Of a stretch of 64,000 nt of DNA, positions 8,510-19,338 are shown one piece after another (position 1 is the stretch's first letter; each line of letters starts with the position of its first letter). The position numbers and the translations under genes are program-made. Origin of the DNA: Puccinia triticina (lineage: Eukaryota; Basidiomycota; Pucciniomycetes; Pucciniales; Pucciniaceae); contig NC_070558.1 of NCBI RefSeq assembly GCF_026914185.1, positions 2,046,001-2,110,000 on the forward strand, in the 5' to 3' direction. The notes below the pieces were generated by a model. The model worked only from the letters and a program-made list of their open reading frames with translations. It was not told the origin of the DNA and ran no database searches.

Positions 8510-8558
8510 TGTGGTGTGCCGCATGGTACACATGTAGACTCAGTTCAAAGCGTGGCGC
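8510..8558 (+). repeat. Truncated 3' LTR (first 49 bp only)
   Basis: Matches 1044-1092 from TGTGGTGTGCC to GCGTGGCGC, then changes abruptly to the sequence of the left flank at position 351. The remaining 670 or so bp of the LTR are missing, so no target duplication can be read. Confidence 0.85.
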
Positions 8559-9252
8559 AGGGATTTTTGCTGGTGGGGAAGTCAGGTGAGGTATTTATGC
8601 TGGTGTGACTTCTCCTGTGAGGGATTTTTGCTGCATGGAAGCTTCCATTGAGGTATTTTAGCTAGTGAGCCTTCTGATAAACGTGTGATCCAACATGTGA
8701 CTGATGATGTCATGCGACCATACAGGGGTACATGTGTGCACCTGTATAAACTACACCCTAACTATGTACTTATACCTGATTCTATACTATGTACTACCAA
8801 ATATAATTCTATAGTATTTGATTATGTTCTGTCACAAACAGTTTAATCCAAATAACTTTTGATTGAGTGGAGCTAGCCTAGTGGTTCAAGTGAGTGACTA
8901 GGGGTTAAATGACCTTTAGAATCTAATAATGCAATAATACATCCAAGAATATGCCTCCTTCTCATGTATTCAACCATCACTTTATGTAATTTGATACTTG
9001 AAACAGATTTGGCACACCACACCGGTCATTGGGAGGATATCTGAATCCCCTCGATGGCCGGTCAGACTGGCCAACCGGCCATTGAGGGGTGTGAGTTCCC
9101 TCAATGGCCAGTCAGACCGGTCATTGAGAGGAGTGAGTCCCCTCGATGACCGGTGCAGACCGGTCATTGGGAGGATATCTGATTTCCCTATATGGCCAGT
9201 CAGACCAGTCATTGATAGTTGTCAGTCCCCTTGATGGCCGGCATAGACCGGT
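8559..9252 (+). repeat. Right copy of the 694-bp direct repeat
   Basis: Copy of 351-1044, after which CATTGAGAGATG continues the satellite without a break. That continuation is what the empty locus would look like at the insertion point. It may be a real rearrangement or a haplotype join in the assembly. Confidence 0.85.
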
Positions 9253-9937
9253 CATTGAGAGATGTGCAGACCGCCAAGGAGGTCAAAGCCACCCCGGCAA
9301 GCATGGACACATTCTCTGCTCAAAGCCAACTGCCTCGGATTTGGATTACGTCTGGATGACCCTGACCATTCACCCTGAGGAAAAAACCTCTGAAGCTGAC
9401 CTGTAAACACTCAGACGAGTGTGTACAGGCCAGCATTTTGTCTGCCCAGGTGGAGGGACCTTGCAACATGTTGTGGTGTTCAGGTGGTTGCAAAGCATTT
9501 CAGCGCCCAGGGTTTTTTTCACCTGGTGTCATATGCGAACTGGGACTGATACGTAAAGGGCTGGGCTGAAGCTGTGTGTCCCCCCAGGGGATCTGGTTTT
9601 GTCCCACCTCCTCCCTGAAGGCCCCCTATTTCACTTGAGTAGGCCCCTTCTTGATTTGAAAAAACAAAAATTTAAAATTTAAACTTCAAACTCACACAAA
9701 ACAAAAAATATGACCACAATGAAAACATGCAAAAAAAGAAAATAAACTTAAACAAAACCAAAGATTTACACTTAAAAAACAAGTCTAAACTCAAACAAAA
9801 AAACAAACTTGAACCTTTTAAACTTAAAAAACACAAATATCCAACTTTCATTTTTTTGCCTGCAATTTCAATGAAATGCAGCATGAACCCATGAAGTCAG
9901 TTTCTGTGAAACTGTGGTTTTAATAAACTTGGGCTTC
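9253..9937. other. No gene; A-rich low-complexity tract
   Basis: Satellite remnant to about 9280, then unique sequence, then a strongly A-rich, simple-sequence tract on the plus strand (about 9655-9860, AAAC/AAAT units). No ORF of interest. Confidence 0.5.
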
Positions 9938-10309
9938 GTTTGGAGCCAATATAAATATAGGTGATATAGTCATTGGGTAACTCAATGAAAACTACAAAAT
10001 TCAACATAAAGCCTCCAAATATTTTTTCTAGGCAACCTACAATACTGGTCTCTTCAATTATGGAGTTAGATTCAACTGATTCAGCCATATTCAGTACTGT
10101 AGTACCATTATATCGCTTTTGACCAAAACAAAGCAATATAATGGTATTATGGTTCTGAAGATGGCTGAATCAGTTAAATCTGACTTCATAGTTGATGAGA
10201 CCAGTACTGTAGGTTTCCTAAAAAAAAATTGGATTCTTTATGTTGAGTTTTGTATTTTTTATTGAATTTACAAATGATTATATCACCTATATTTATATTG
10301 GCTCCAAAC
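9938..10309. mobile_element. Foldback MITE, 372 bp
   Basis: Starts GTTTGGAGCCAATATAAATA and ends with its reverse complement. The two halves stay complementary, with scattered mismatches, to a centre near 10120 (TGATTCAGCCAT / ATGGCTGAATCA arms). No ORF. GGGC lies just outside both ends but not in register, so the target duplication is unresolved. Family not assigned; the GTTTGG terminus recalls PIF/hAT MITEs, which is only a resemblance. Confidence 0.75.
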
Positions 10310-10689
10310 AGGGCATTGGATCAGACCATTCAAGAGGAGTCTTTTGTTGCCGATCAAGACAAAGATCCAACTCCAAACAAAATCCAGCCACAGTCTTCAC
10401 AAAATTGAATTTGTCTGAAGCTCAAAGCCCCTGCTAAACCAGCTACCCCCTGCCCGCCCCCCCTTCCCACCTGGAAGTGTGAAACGTTCAAGGCAACCAA
10501 ACAGGAAAAAAGTGATGCAGACTTGTTTTTATTTTATTTTTGTTCACATGTTTATTCTCTTTATTTTCCGATCTGTTTTTTATCTTGACCGCAATTATAT
10601 TTCTGCTTGTTACATGTTTTCCTTATTTTTTTTAAAAAAGAAATGTATAAATGGTTTGTGAAATATGGTGCGCAAAATTGTATTTACCC

Positions 10690-11020
10690 TGATCTTGATG
10701 TTATTTTACACCCTTTATTTTGCAATCCATGATGACTTGCGAAGAAATGGGTTGCAAAATTCTACTTAATGTAGGTATTCTGTAATTTTGCAAGTGATTT
10801 TTCTTGCGCAGCATATGAAGCGCAAAATATGTGTTGCAAAATTTGTATTCAGACCTATACTTTGGCATTTTACAAGCTTTATTTTGCCTACATCCACTTT
10901 ACAATACATCACTTTGGGGTGATGTGTTGTAAAATTCCATAATACATGGTACTTTGTATATTTTTGCGGCTCATACATTTTACAACCCATGTGAGTTGCA
11001 AAAAAAGGGTTGTAAAATTA
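10690..11020. repeat. Run of four imperfect hairpins
   Basis: Four hairpins follow each other: TTTTGCAA.../...TTGCAAAA (10717-10760), TTGCGC...GCGCAA (about 10804-10826), TTTACAATACATCAC / GTGATGTGTTGTAAA (about 10898-10934) and ATTTTACAACCC / GGGTTGTAAAAT (10977-10988 / 11007-11018). Most are followed by an AAATT-like run. They look like diverged tandem copies of one palindromic unit of 80-100 bp. No coding potential. Confidence 0.6.
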
Positions 11021-13638
11021 TAGCGACCCCTGAAAATTCATTCTTGGTGTGTGAGTTTGGGGAGCTAAAGGGGCAAGTCCCTCCTGACGCAGGCTCGCTT
11101 TGCGAGCTCCCCGGAAGTCTCCAGGGACTCCGTATGCATCTCAACCGCCCCCCGGCCGCAGCGGGGACGAGGGCTTGGATAAGTTTGTTGGAGCTTGGGG
11201 TTGGACCTCCTGAGGCCCCCCTCTGGGAGGGGAGGCGCTTCGCGCCTCCATCTCCGGACTTACACCACAGGAGCAGGTCAACGTTCTGTTGACACTCCGC
11301 CTTCGCGTCCCCCAAACGTTGCTTTCCTCCACAGGGGGCAACGTTCTGACGCGGTCAGAAATTACCACAAAACAATTGGTTGGCGTGGTTTTGGTTGTCA
11401 CAACCACATCCCGGCGAAGAGGGGCGGGCGCGCCTACATTGTTGGACCAACAAGGGTTCTGCACCTTTGTTTGCCAATAACTCTGGCAACGTTAAGTTGA
11501 CGCATTTCCCTCCGCGCTCTAGAAGCGCATCGAGCGATCAAGCCCAGTGCCCACAACGTTGGCAACAGCTCAATCCCGTGAGTGCAGAGAGACAAAAGGA
11601 ACTCCCGCAGGCTCAAACCCACAGCTCATTCTTCCCAGCAGGCTTCCTTCCAAGGAGTTTCTTGCCAGTTACACTACACAACACTGGCTATACCAATCAT
11701 GTGGAATTGCAAAATTAATATCTAAGCAAACCAGTTTGCTTCCACTGTTCCACAAAAAAAAACATCAAAGGTAAAAAGAAAAAAGAAGAAAAAAAAAAAT
11801 CAAAATCATATTGTCTTCTCAAACACTCACTTGGCATAGCATCTTTGCAGGTGGGCGCAGGAAAGCAAAAAAAAAAGAAAAGTTTCTGCAACCTGAGCGT
11901 CCAGAACTGGTTGGTCAGACCATCCCGTTCCAGAAACGCTCAAGTTGGGGGACCTCGCTGTCATGGAGAAGTTTTGGTTAATGAAAATGTCTTTTTGACG
12001 TTTTGTCAAGCGATCCCAGGGACCCTGGCATCCTATCAACAAGTGGATCCTCAAAACGTTGTTTGGACGCTTGGGCAGGCTGTCCTTGCAACCCAAGTGT
12101 CCTATTGACCGCATGGCTTCAGCAAATGTCCTCCGGACCCCGGTGAAAGCGTCAGGATAACCCAGGTATCCCAAGAACAGCTGGGTTGAGGCCATCATCC
12201 TCTCAACGCCAAATCTTCCGTCAAAGGGACTTTGACGTCCCAGTGAAGAAATGGGAGCTCCGACTCGGAGAGAGGAGAGAACAGTGGCCTGAGGAAAAAA
12301 GCTCAAGGCCAGGTTTTGAGAAAAAAGGAAGCCCAAAAAGAGGGCTAGTCTGCTAATTTGTGGGAGGAAAAAGGCTCCGCACTACAAGAGACTCTTTGGT
12401 CTCAGGGAAAAGGCGCAGAGGACTTATGATTCTTTATTCTATCTGTGCTAGTGATATATAACCTATTATAACTAGTGGCCAGGTTGTGGGACAGAAGATG
12501 AAATGCATATGCATCTGCAGGGAAAGGAAAGAGTGTGACAGAGGAGCGGAGAAGGAAGAGAACAAGCTGTGAAATTCCAACACCCAGAAACCCCAGATCC
12601 CGCAACCATCGCGGTTGATGAGGACGTCAGTGAATACATTCCGTCTAAAATCTGTCCTGCGGCCATCAAGACAACCACAACGTCCCCCCGCGGTCCTAGT
12701 GATTGCCAGGACGCGTGATTCCTGCGACTGTTTGGGCAACGTCCCGACTTCTCTCGATCGCTCCTGTGGTGTAGACAAGTTAGGGTTGGGCCATCGCGGT
12801 GCACGAGCAGTGGTCAAGGTTCATTATGTCCTGGCAATCGAGGACGATGTTGCTGGGTGCGATGCAGGTGTGAAATAGAGCTGATCTGTAGTTAATCAAG
12901 CCTGCCGAGTACGTTGATGCGATCACCGTACAATATAGCTCAAGGAAGACTTGCAGTCCACTGCCATCTCTAGAAAGCAGACGGGCAGTAGATGGGCCAT
13001 GGCGGCCATCCCGGTAGGAGGCGTGACAGGAGAATCAGAGAATGCATCATGCAGGATCTATCTGAAGGTGCAAGATATAACTTGAAGGGTGATTCGAAGG
13101 ACAGGCACATGACGCGCACAGAGTCGGCTGGAAAACAGCAAAATGATTCAATGCACGGGACCTCTGAAGTGAATCATCACAGCAGGTTGTCTTTTTTCGA
13201 GCGAATGGCCGCCTGTTTCTGTGCCTTGTCCACTACTAGATTCCCTTTTGATTCATCAGTGACTTCAATCCGGTCAAGCTCGAATATTCTTCTCCTGCTC
13301 ATCGTGCCCCTCAGCTCTCACCACAAGCCATGTCCCGCCAGCCTCCGTCAGATAAGCTTCAAAACCCCCCCCAAGCGCTACCGGCCCGTAAGTGTTGATG
13401 TTTTGCTTTGGATTCTCATTCCATGTGCTCATTGCGTGGTCACACTGGCCGATGCTGTCACCATGCATCGCTTCAGAGGACTGCTCCGTAGAAACGTCAT
13501 AAGCCATCCCTTCTTTGTTTCGAGCTGATCCCACTGGGAGCCTCGACAAGAAGAGAAATATCGATCGCGCACAACATAAAATCCGGCAGTTGAACCTTCC
13601 TCCTCTTTCCTGATCGTTTTCCCCGATCACATCCACAG
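11021..13638. other. No recognised gene; mixed repeat-like sequence
   Basis: GC-richer sequence with many AACGTT/AACGTC words (about 11280-12760), short A-runs near 11755-11800 and 11868, and TCGATCGCTCCTGTGGTGTA near 12757, which recurs near 39618. A minus-strand ORF of 169 codons (11827-12336) has no recognised domain and odd composition. Upstream exon(s) of the glycosidase gene probably lie between about 13000 and 13600, but I could not place them. Confidence 0.4.
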
Positions 13639-16600
13639 ATGAGTCGACTCGCGTCCGGGAAGATTCCCCGGGTACTCCGAGGGCCATCGGGGACTGGATT
13701 ACCACCACCTCCAATCACGCCCAGCCGTCTTCGCTTGCCGATCGCCTGTTACGTCATCAGCCCCAGCCATCCTTATCGTCCTCCGGCTCGGCGGAGCTAG
13801 CTGACTTGAACCACGCCAGCACCGGCCCAAGTCATACTACCAAGTCAGTAGCCTGTCTCACCACAACCTGCGCTGGCCACCGAGTCCGCATCCATCTGCT
13901 GACTGGCCGTGTGTGTGTCCATCTATCCCCTCAAGTCCTAAACCATCCAGCGCTCACTCCAAGTCACTCTGGTCATCCTTGGTCGACCCTGAAGAGTCTG
14001 ATCAGGAAAACTCGCTCGACCTTGCGACCCCCCGCGGTAACCGTGCATACTCAAGCCGATCGCTCAGTCAACAGAGCAATAGCAGTCAATCCACCTCGCA
14101 CGGTAACTCGCTTAATAGGCCCTTCGATTCATCTGTTTCTCTCGACACTCTCTTTGGCGTTCCGACTACCAAGCTCAGGCATAATCCCATGTCTCGCCCC
14201 ACCAAGGTCGACATGCCGCCGGCGGCCCAGTTTGGCGCCGATCCTGACCCTTCAGCGAATGGCCAATCTCAACCCACGCGGAGTTCGGTGATTCGTGACT
14301 TCTCAAAGTTTTGCCCGTTCCCTACCCCCGGTTTGAAGGAGAAGAAATACTTCCCCGATTACAAATCTGTGGAAGAGCAACGGCTCGAGGAGGATGCTCA
14401 GAAACGTAGACATTGGAAGAGATGGGGTCCCTACCTCTCCGAACGTCAATGGGCCACCGTGAGAGAAGATTATAGCGCCAATGGTGATGCCTGGACTCAC
14501 TTCCCGCATGAACACGCCCGCAGTCGAGCCTACAGATGGGGCGAAGATGGCCTGGGCGGTATCTCTGATAACCATGGGCGTCTCGCTCTCTCTTTTGCTC
14601 TCTGGAATGAGAAAGATCCTATCTTGAAAGAGCGATTGTTTGGCGTGACAGGTCATCAGGGTCAGTCAGACGTCACTGTTGCATCGACAAGGAGATGCGA
14701 AAGCTTACGACTAATCCCACTCTGGGCTTCCGACGCCTCTCTTAGGTAATCACGGCGAAGACGTCAAGGAGATCTACTACTATCTAGACTGCTCCCCGAC
14801 CCATTCTTACATGAAGTATTTGTACAAATATCCTCAGCGCGAGTTTCCTTACAAAAAACTTGTTGATGAGTCCATGAACCGTAGTCGTGATGTGTCCGAG
14901 TTTGAGATTTTGGAGACGGATGCATTTGATGATAACAGATATTGGGATGTCTATGTTGAGGTGCGTTTTACTCCTCCTGTTGGGTTTTGCCCACTCTTTC
15001 CCACTAATTTCGGGAATTGGTTTAAAACTTTCCAGTATGCCAAAGACGAAGATAATGAAAACGGCATTTCTGTTCGAATCGCTGCCTACAACCGTGGACC
15101 GGACCCGGCGACTCTACACATAGTTCCTCAAGTGTGGTTCAGAAACACTTGGTCTTGGCCCAAGGAGAGGCCAACCGGAGAGCAGATGCCGTCCATGAAG
15201 GAGTCCACCACCCAGAAAGGCTCCGATTCGTCGCCTTTCACCGTCGACATCCATCATCCGGGGCTGGGCGACAAATTCCATTTCTACGCCAACCCTAGTC
15301 CGGCACCCGCCTCCGCGCCAATTCGAGGGCAAGAGGTAATTGAAACGGAAGACATTGTTTGTCCCGAGTTACTCTTCACAGAAAACGAAAGCAACTTCGA
15401 GCGTTTGTATGGAGGCCAAAACCGATCGTTTGCGAAAGACGCTTTTCACGACCACATCATCCCGTCCCATCGTCCCTTATCTGATCGCCCAAAAGTTAAG
15501 AAAGTCAAGAAACAGCGTACCGCAGCTCCCGAAGACGTTTCTTCAGCAGGCAGTGGCTATCTTCCGCAGGTGGCCAGTGCTGTGGCTGACAACTTGTCGA
15601 AAGTCATGCCATCGTTGAATTTGGCCGGCGAGGAGGAAATGGAAGAGGAGGAAATCGTGGAAGAGCCGTATACTCCCCGACAATATGTGAATCCTGAAAA
15701 AAACGGTACGAAAGCCGGCGCGCATTACGTCTTTAAAGACGTTCCTCCACACGGGGGATGCGCGGTAGTTAGATTCAAGTTAACAAACCAAACGCTTGCC
15801 CAAGATCCGTCGATTTCTGATGAGGAGAAGTTTGATCAGCACTTGGAAGACCGTCGACAGGATGCGGATGAATTCTTTGCTAGACTCAACCCGGGCGAAG
15901 GTTCGGTCAACGGGTTAAGCGAGGATTTACGAAACATCATGCGACAAGCTTTGGCCGGAATGTTATGGACGAAGCAGTTCTATTACTTCGTCCAACGCGA
16001 ATGGATCGCTGGTGACCCGGGCCAACCTCCCCCACCACCCGAGCGTAAATACATTCGAAACCGAGAGTGGAAGCATATGTATATCGAAGACATCCTGTCC
16101 ATGCCTGATAAATGGGAGGTAAGTCATTGGTCCATCTAGGCTTTTTTGCCCTGTAACCAGATAAGCATTCACTAAGCACTAACGCGCCGTCTTTCAATGT
16201 AATAGTATCCGTTTTTTGCAGCATGGGACACCGCCTTTCACTGCATTCCGCTGGCCATGGTCGATCCGGCTTACGCTAAAAATCAGTTAGACATCATGAC
16301 TCGGGAATGGTACATGAAACCTGACGGTGCTTTACCGGCCTACGAATGGAAGTTAGTCCCCATTCTGTGTTGAAAATCAGATTTATTAACAGTCTGGCTG
16401 ATCTCCCTGGCGCTTTGTGTTTCTATTATCTCAGCTTCAGCGATGTCAATCCTCCAGTTCACGCTTGGGCAACTTTTCGAGTTTTCAAAATTGAAAGAAA
16501 GATGTATGGGAGAGAAGATTTGCCATTCTTAGAAAGAGTCTTCCAAAAGTTGTTGTTAAACTTCACCTGGTAAGCAGCTGTCGCTCGCCCTTCATCTCGA

Positions 16601-18390
16601 TGTGTTCCATTCTTGGCTCATGATATTGTATTCCGTCGCTGTCAGGTGGGTCAACCGAAAGGATGCCAGTGGACAAAACGTGTTCGAGGGTGGCTTCCTA
16701 GGTTTAGATAACATTGGGCTTTTCAATCGCTCGGAGCCATTACCTACTGGTGGCCACCTACGTCAAGCGGATGGAACGGCTTGGATGGCGTTTTTCGCCC
16801 TCAACATGCTCAACATGGCTCTCGAGCTTGCCAAACACAATCCCGTATACGAAGACATTGCCTCCAAATTCTTCGAGCATTTCTTGTTCATCTCTGAGTA
16901 AGTCGATCGTTTATTTTTCACATTTAACCTTTGATGAGGTTAACTAAATTGCTGATCTCATATATTTGCTAACTGGATTGTAGGGCGATGACTTTTGGGG
17001 ACCCAAATGATGAGCAATCCAGTCTTTGGAATGATGACGACGGCTTTTACTATGATGCGATCAGCTGGGGAGTTGGTAATTCGACACAACTACCTGTTCG
17101 GTCCTTAGTTGGCTTAATTCCTCTCTACGCCACTTTGACTCTCGAGCCAGGGGTGCTGAAGCGCTTCCCAGGATTCAAGAAGAGAATGGATTGGTTTATT
17201 GAAAACCGTCCTGAATTAGCTACCAAGGGCATCATTGCTAACATGCGCGGGGTTGGTAAACATGAACGTAAGCTGCTGGCTCTGGCCAATGAGGACCGGT
17301 TGAAACGAATTTTGGAACGAATGTTGGACGAGTCTGAGTTTCTCAGTGCTTATGGAATCCGATCGTAAGTGAATGGAGATTATGGCTAATGGAAGCCATG
17401 AAAATGACAAACAAATTGTGTCGCCAACACGTTTTTTTATCTATAGGCTCTCATTGTACCATAAGGAGAACCCTTACAAGATGCACGTGAACGGAGAAGA
17501 GTTCAGCGTAGACTACTGGCCTGCTGATTCGAAGAGTGGAATGTTCGGTGGAAATTCGAATTGGAGAGGGCCGATTTGGTTGGCCACCACATTCCTGCTC
17601 ATCGAGAGTCTCCAAAGGTTCTATCAAGTGCGGGATTTTATTTCTTTGGATCTCGCTTGTCTGCCGCCATACCAGGACTGACCGTGCTTTTCTGGCGTCC
17701 ATAGTACCATGGGACCAACCTTAAAGTTGAATGTCCTAAGGGCAGTGGTGATATGCTCAACTTGGCCGCTGTAGCCGATGAAATCCAGCATCGAATTATC
17801 CATATTTTCGCACGTGACGCGGAAGGTAGGAGAGCTTGCAACGGAGGCTTGGACAGACTTGACAAGGATCCCTTTTTCCGTAACCACGTGTTTTTCCATG
17901 AAGTGAGTGGATCGGAGAGCTCATAACCTTCTGCAAACGTGATGAGTGGAATATGTCGGAAGATTGATGGATTTCCGGCTCTCCAGTTCTTTCACGCTGA
18001 TACGGGCAAGGGTCTTGGCGCCTCCCACCAGACCGGATGGACAGGATTAGTGGCCTGGATGATCTTCCAAACGGGTAGCACTGCCCGTCTTCCAAGGACT
18101 CCACGAACCCCCCGCTCCTCGGCCGACCACTATTTCGCTGAAAGCGTCCCACCTACTCCCGGCGAGTCTGAACACAGCTATGACGAAGCTAGCGGCGGTG
18201 CCGGCTCGAAGACTGTCACCGAGGTCATGGGCGCTGAGTTGTCCCCAGACGAGGTAAGCTACTCCCCCCATAATACTAGCCTCGGCTTCGATTTCGTATT
18301 GTTCTTCTATGTACTCTTGATGTACTTGATCAGCTAACAATTTGTTTTGTGTGTTTCTGGCATCATTGATGTCAATCTGATTAGCTTTAA
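13639..18390 (+). CDS. GH63 / MGH1-like glycoside hydrolase, at least 10 exons
   Basis: Member of the glycoside hydrolase family 63-like group with an (alpha/alpha)6 barrel, related to processing alpha-glucosidases; the substrate is not evident. Exons that keep phase: 13639-13843, 13951-14660, 14746-16118, 16206-16351, 16435-16569, 16646-16897, 16984-17364, 17447-17627, 17705-17902, 17987-18253, and either a two-codon last exon at 18385-18390 (CTT TAA) or read-through to a stop at 18335. Conserved motifs include [11 protein letters not shown] and [14 protein letters not shown] (exon 2), [55 protein letters not shown] and [11 protein letters not shown]. No signal peptide can be claimed because the true start is missing: the first listed exon begins after an acceptor-like CCACAG. 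Serine-rich, probably disordered stretches occur before the domain and at the C terminus. All introns are 76-107 nt. Confidence 0.8.
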
Positions 18391-19338
18391 AAACTCGCAC
18401 TATCGTCTCTGGGTATGCCCTTCTTACACACGTCGAAAATTAACAGACAGAGCCTGTATTCAAATTTTCCTTATTTATCACTTTTTCCCTATCTCCCTGA
18501 ATGTTGTGTGACGCCCTTAAGGTATGTGTCTGAGTGTGCTATCACCTGTTGTTGTTTTCATTGATGCATAGAGTTTTCAAGATGTTGGATGCGGATCTAC
18601 GTACATACATGCCTGTTAGAGAAGTCAAGATTGTATTACTATTTTTATCAGACATAAGCCACCAAGTCAACAGCGCTGAAACAAGAATAAAGAGGCTATC
18701 ATTGGGCTTGTGATTCATTGTTCATTTGTGAAAATTATGGAACGGTGGACATTAGTTATCTCTCTACATATCTTCGCTACCTCCTGAGCAATGAGAATCA
18801 GATGTGACTACCAGAAGTGGTTGGAGAAGGGCCCCAAGCTTGGGAGGGATGATTTCACATGAGGCCTGGGGACTTTCCGACATTCAAAAGTATACGTAGT
18901 CAAACAGGCAATCTTACCAAGACTTGCTGGTGAACGTGATTCAGAGCGAGCTTTCACCAGCAAACAAGATTTAGAGGCTCCTGCTAAATCATGCCATTAG
19001 GCGACGGAAGGAGTCTTTCAGATGCACAGAAAGCAAGTTGATGTCAAGTTCTCCAGATCTGGACATCATTCCCAATTTGCCTGGGAAATCAGTACCCATC
19101 AATTATAAAAAAATCTTACAGACAATGAATACCTTGACAGAAATGCTATTGCAGAGGTGATGATTGACAATCGAAAAAGAGAAAGAAACATGCAATCGAA
19201 ATGGGCCAAATGAAAAGAATTTGCCAGACAACGACTCAAGAGTATTAAGAGACGACTCAAAAAACGAATCCGCCAAACGTATAGCACTGGCAGGAATAGG
19301 AAGATTCGGTAGGATCTAAAGAGAGCAAATTCTATCGC
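18391..19338. other. Intergenic between convergent genes, no gene
   Basis: AT-rich spacer between the 3' ends of the glycosidase (+) and GAF (-) genes. No ORF with coding character and no repeat recognised. Confidence 0.5.

Noticed and set aside
11827..12336. 169-codon minus-strand ORF
   Set aside because: No recognised domain, begins and ends in repeat-like sequence, and no supporting splice context.
12379..12392. CACTACAAGAGAC as a CACTA transposon terminus
   Set aside because: No inverted partner found in the window; a single short match is expected by chance.
13913..14749. Start of the glycosidase at 13913
   Set aside because: The codon there is GTG, not ATG, and the frame joins in phase to an upstream exon ending at 13843, so the true start is further upstream.
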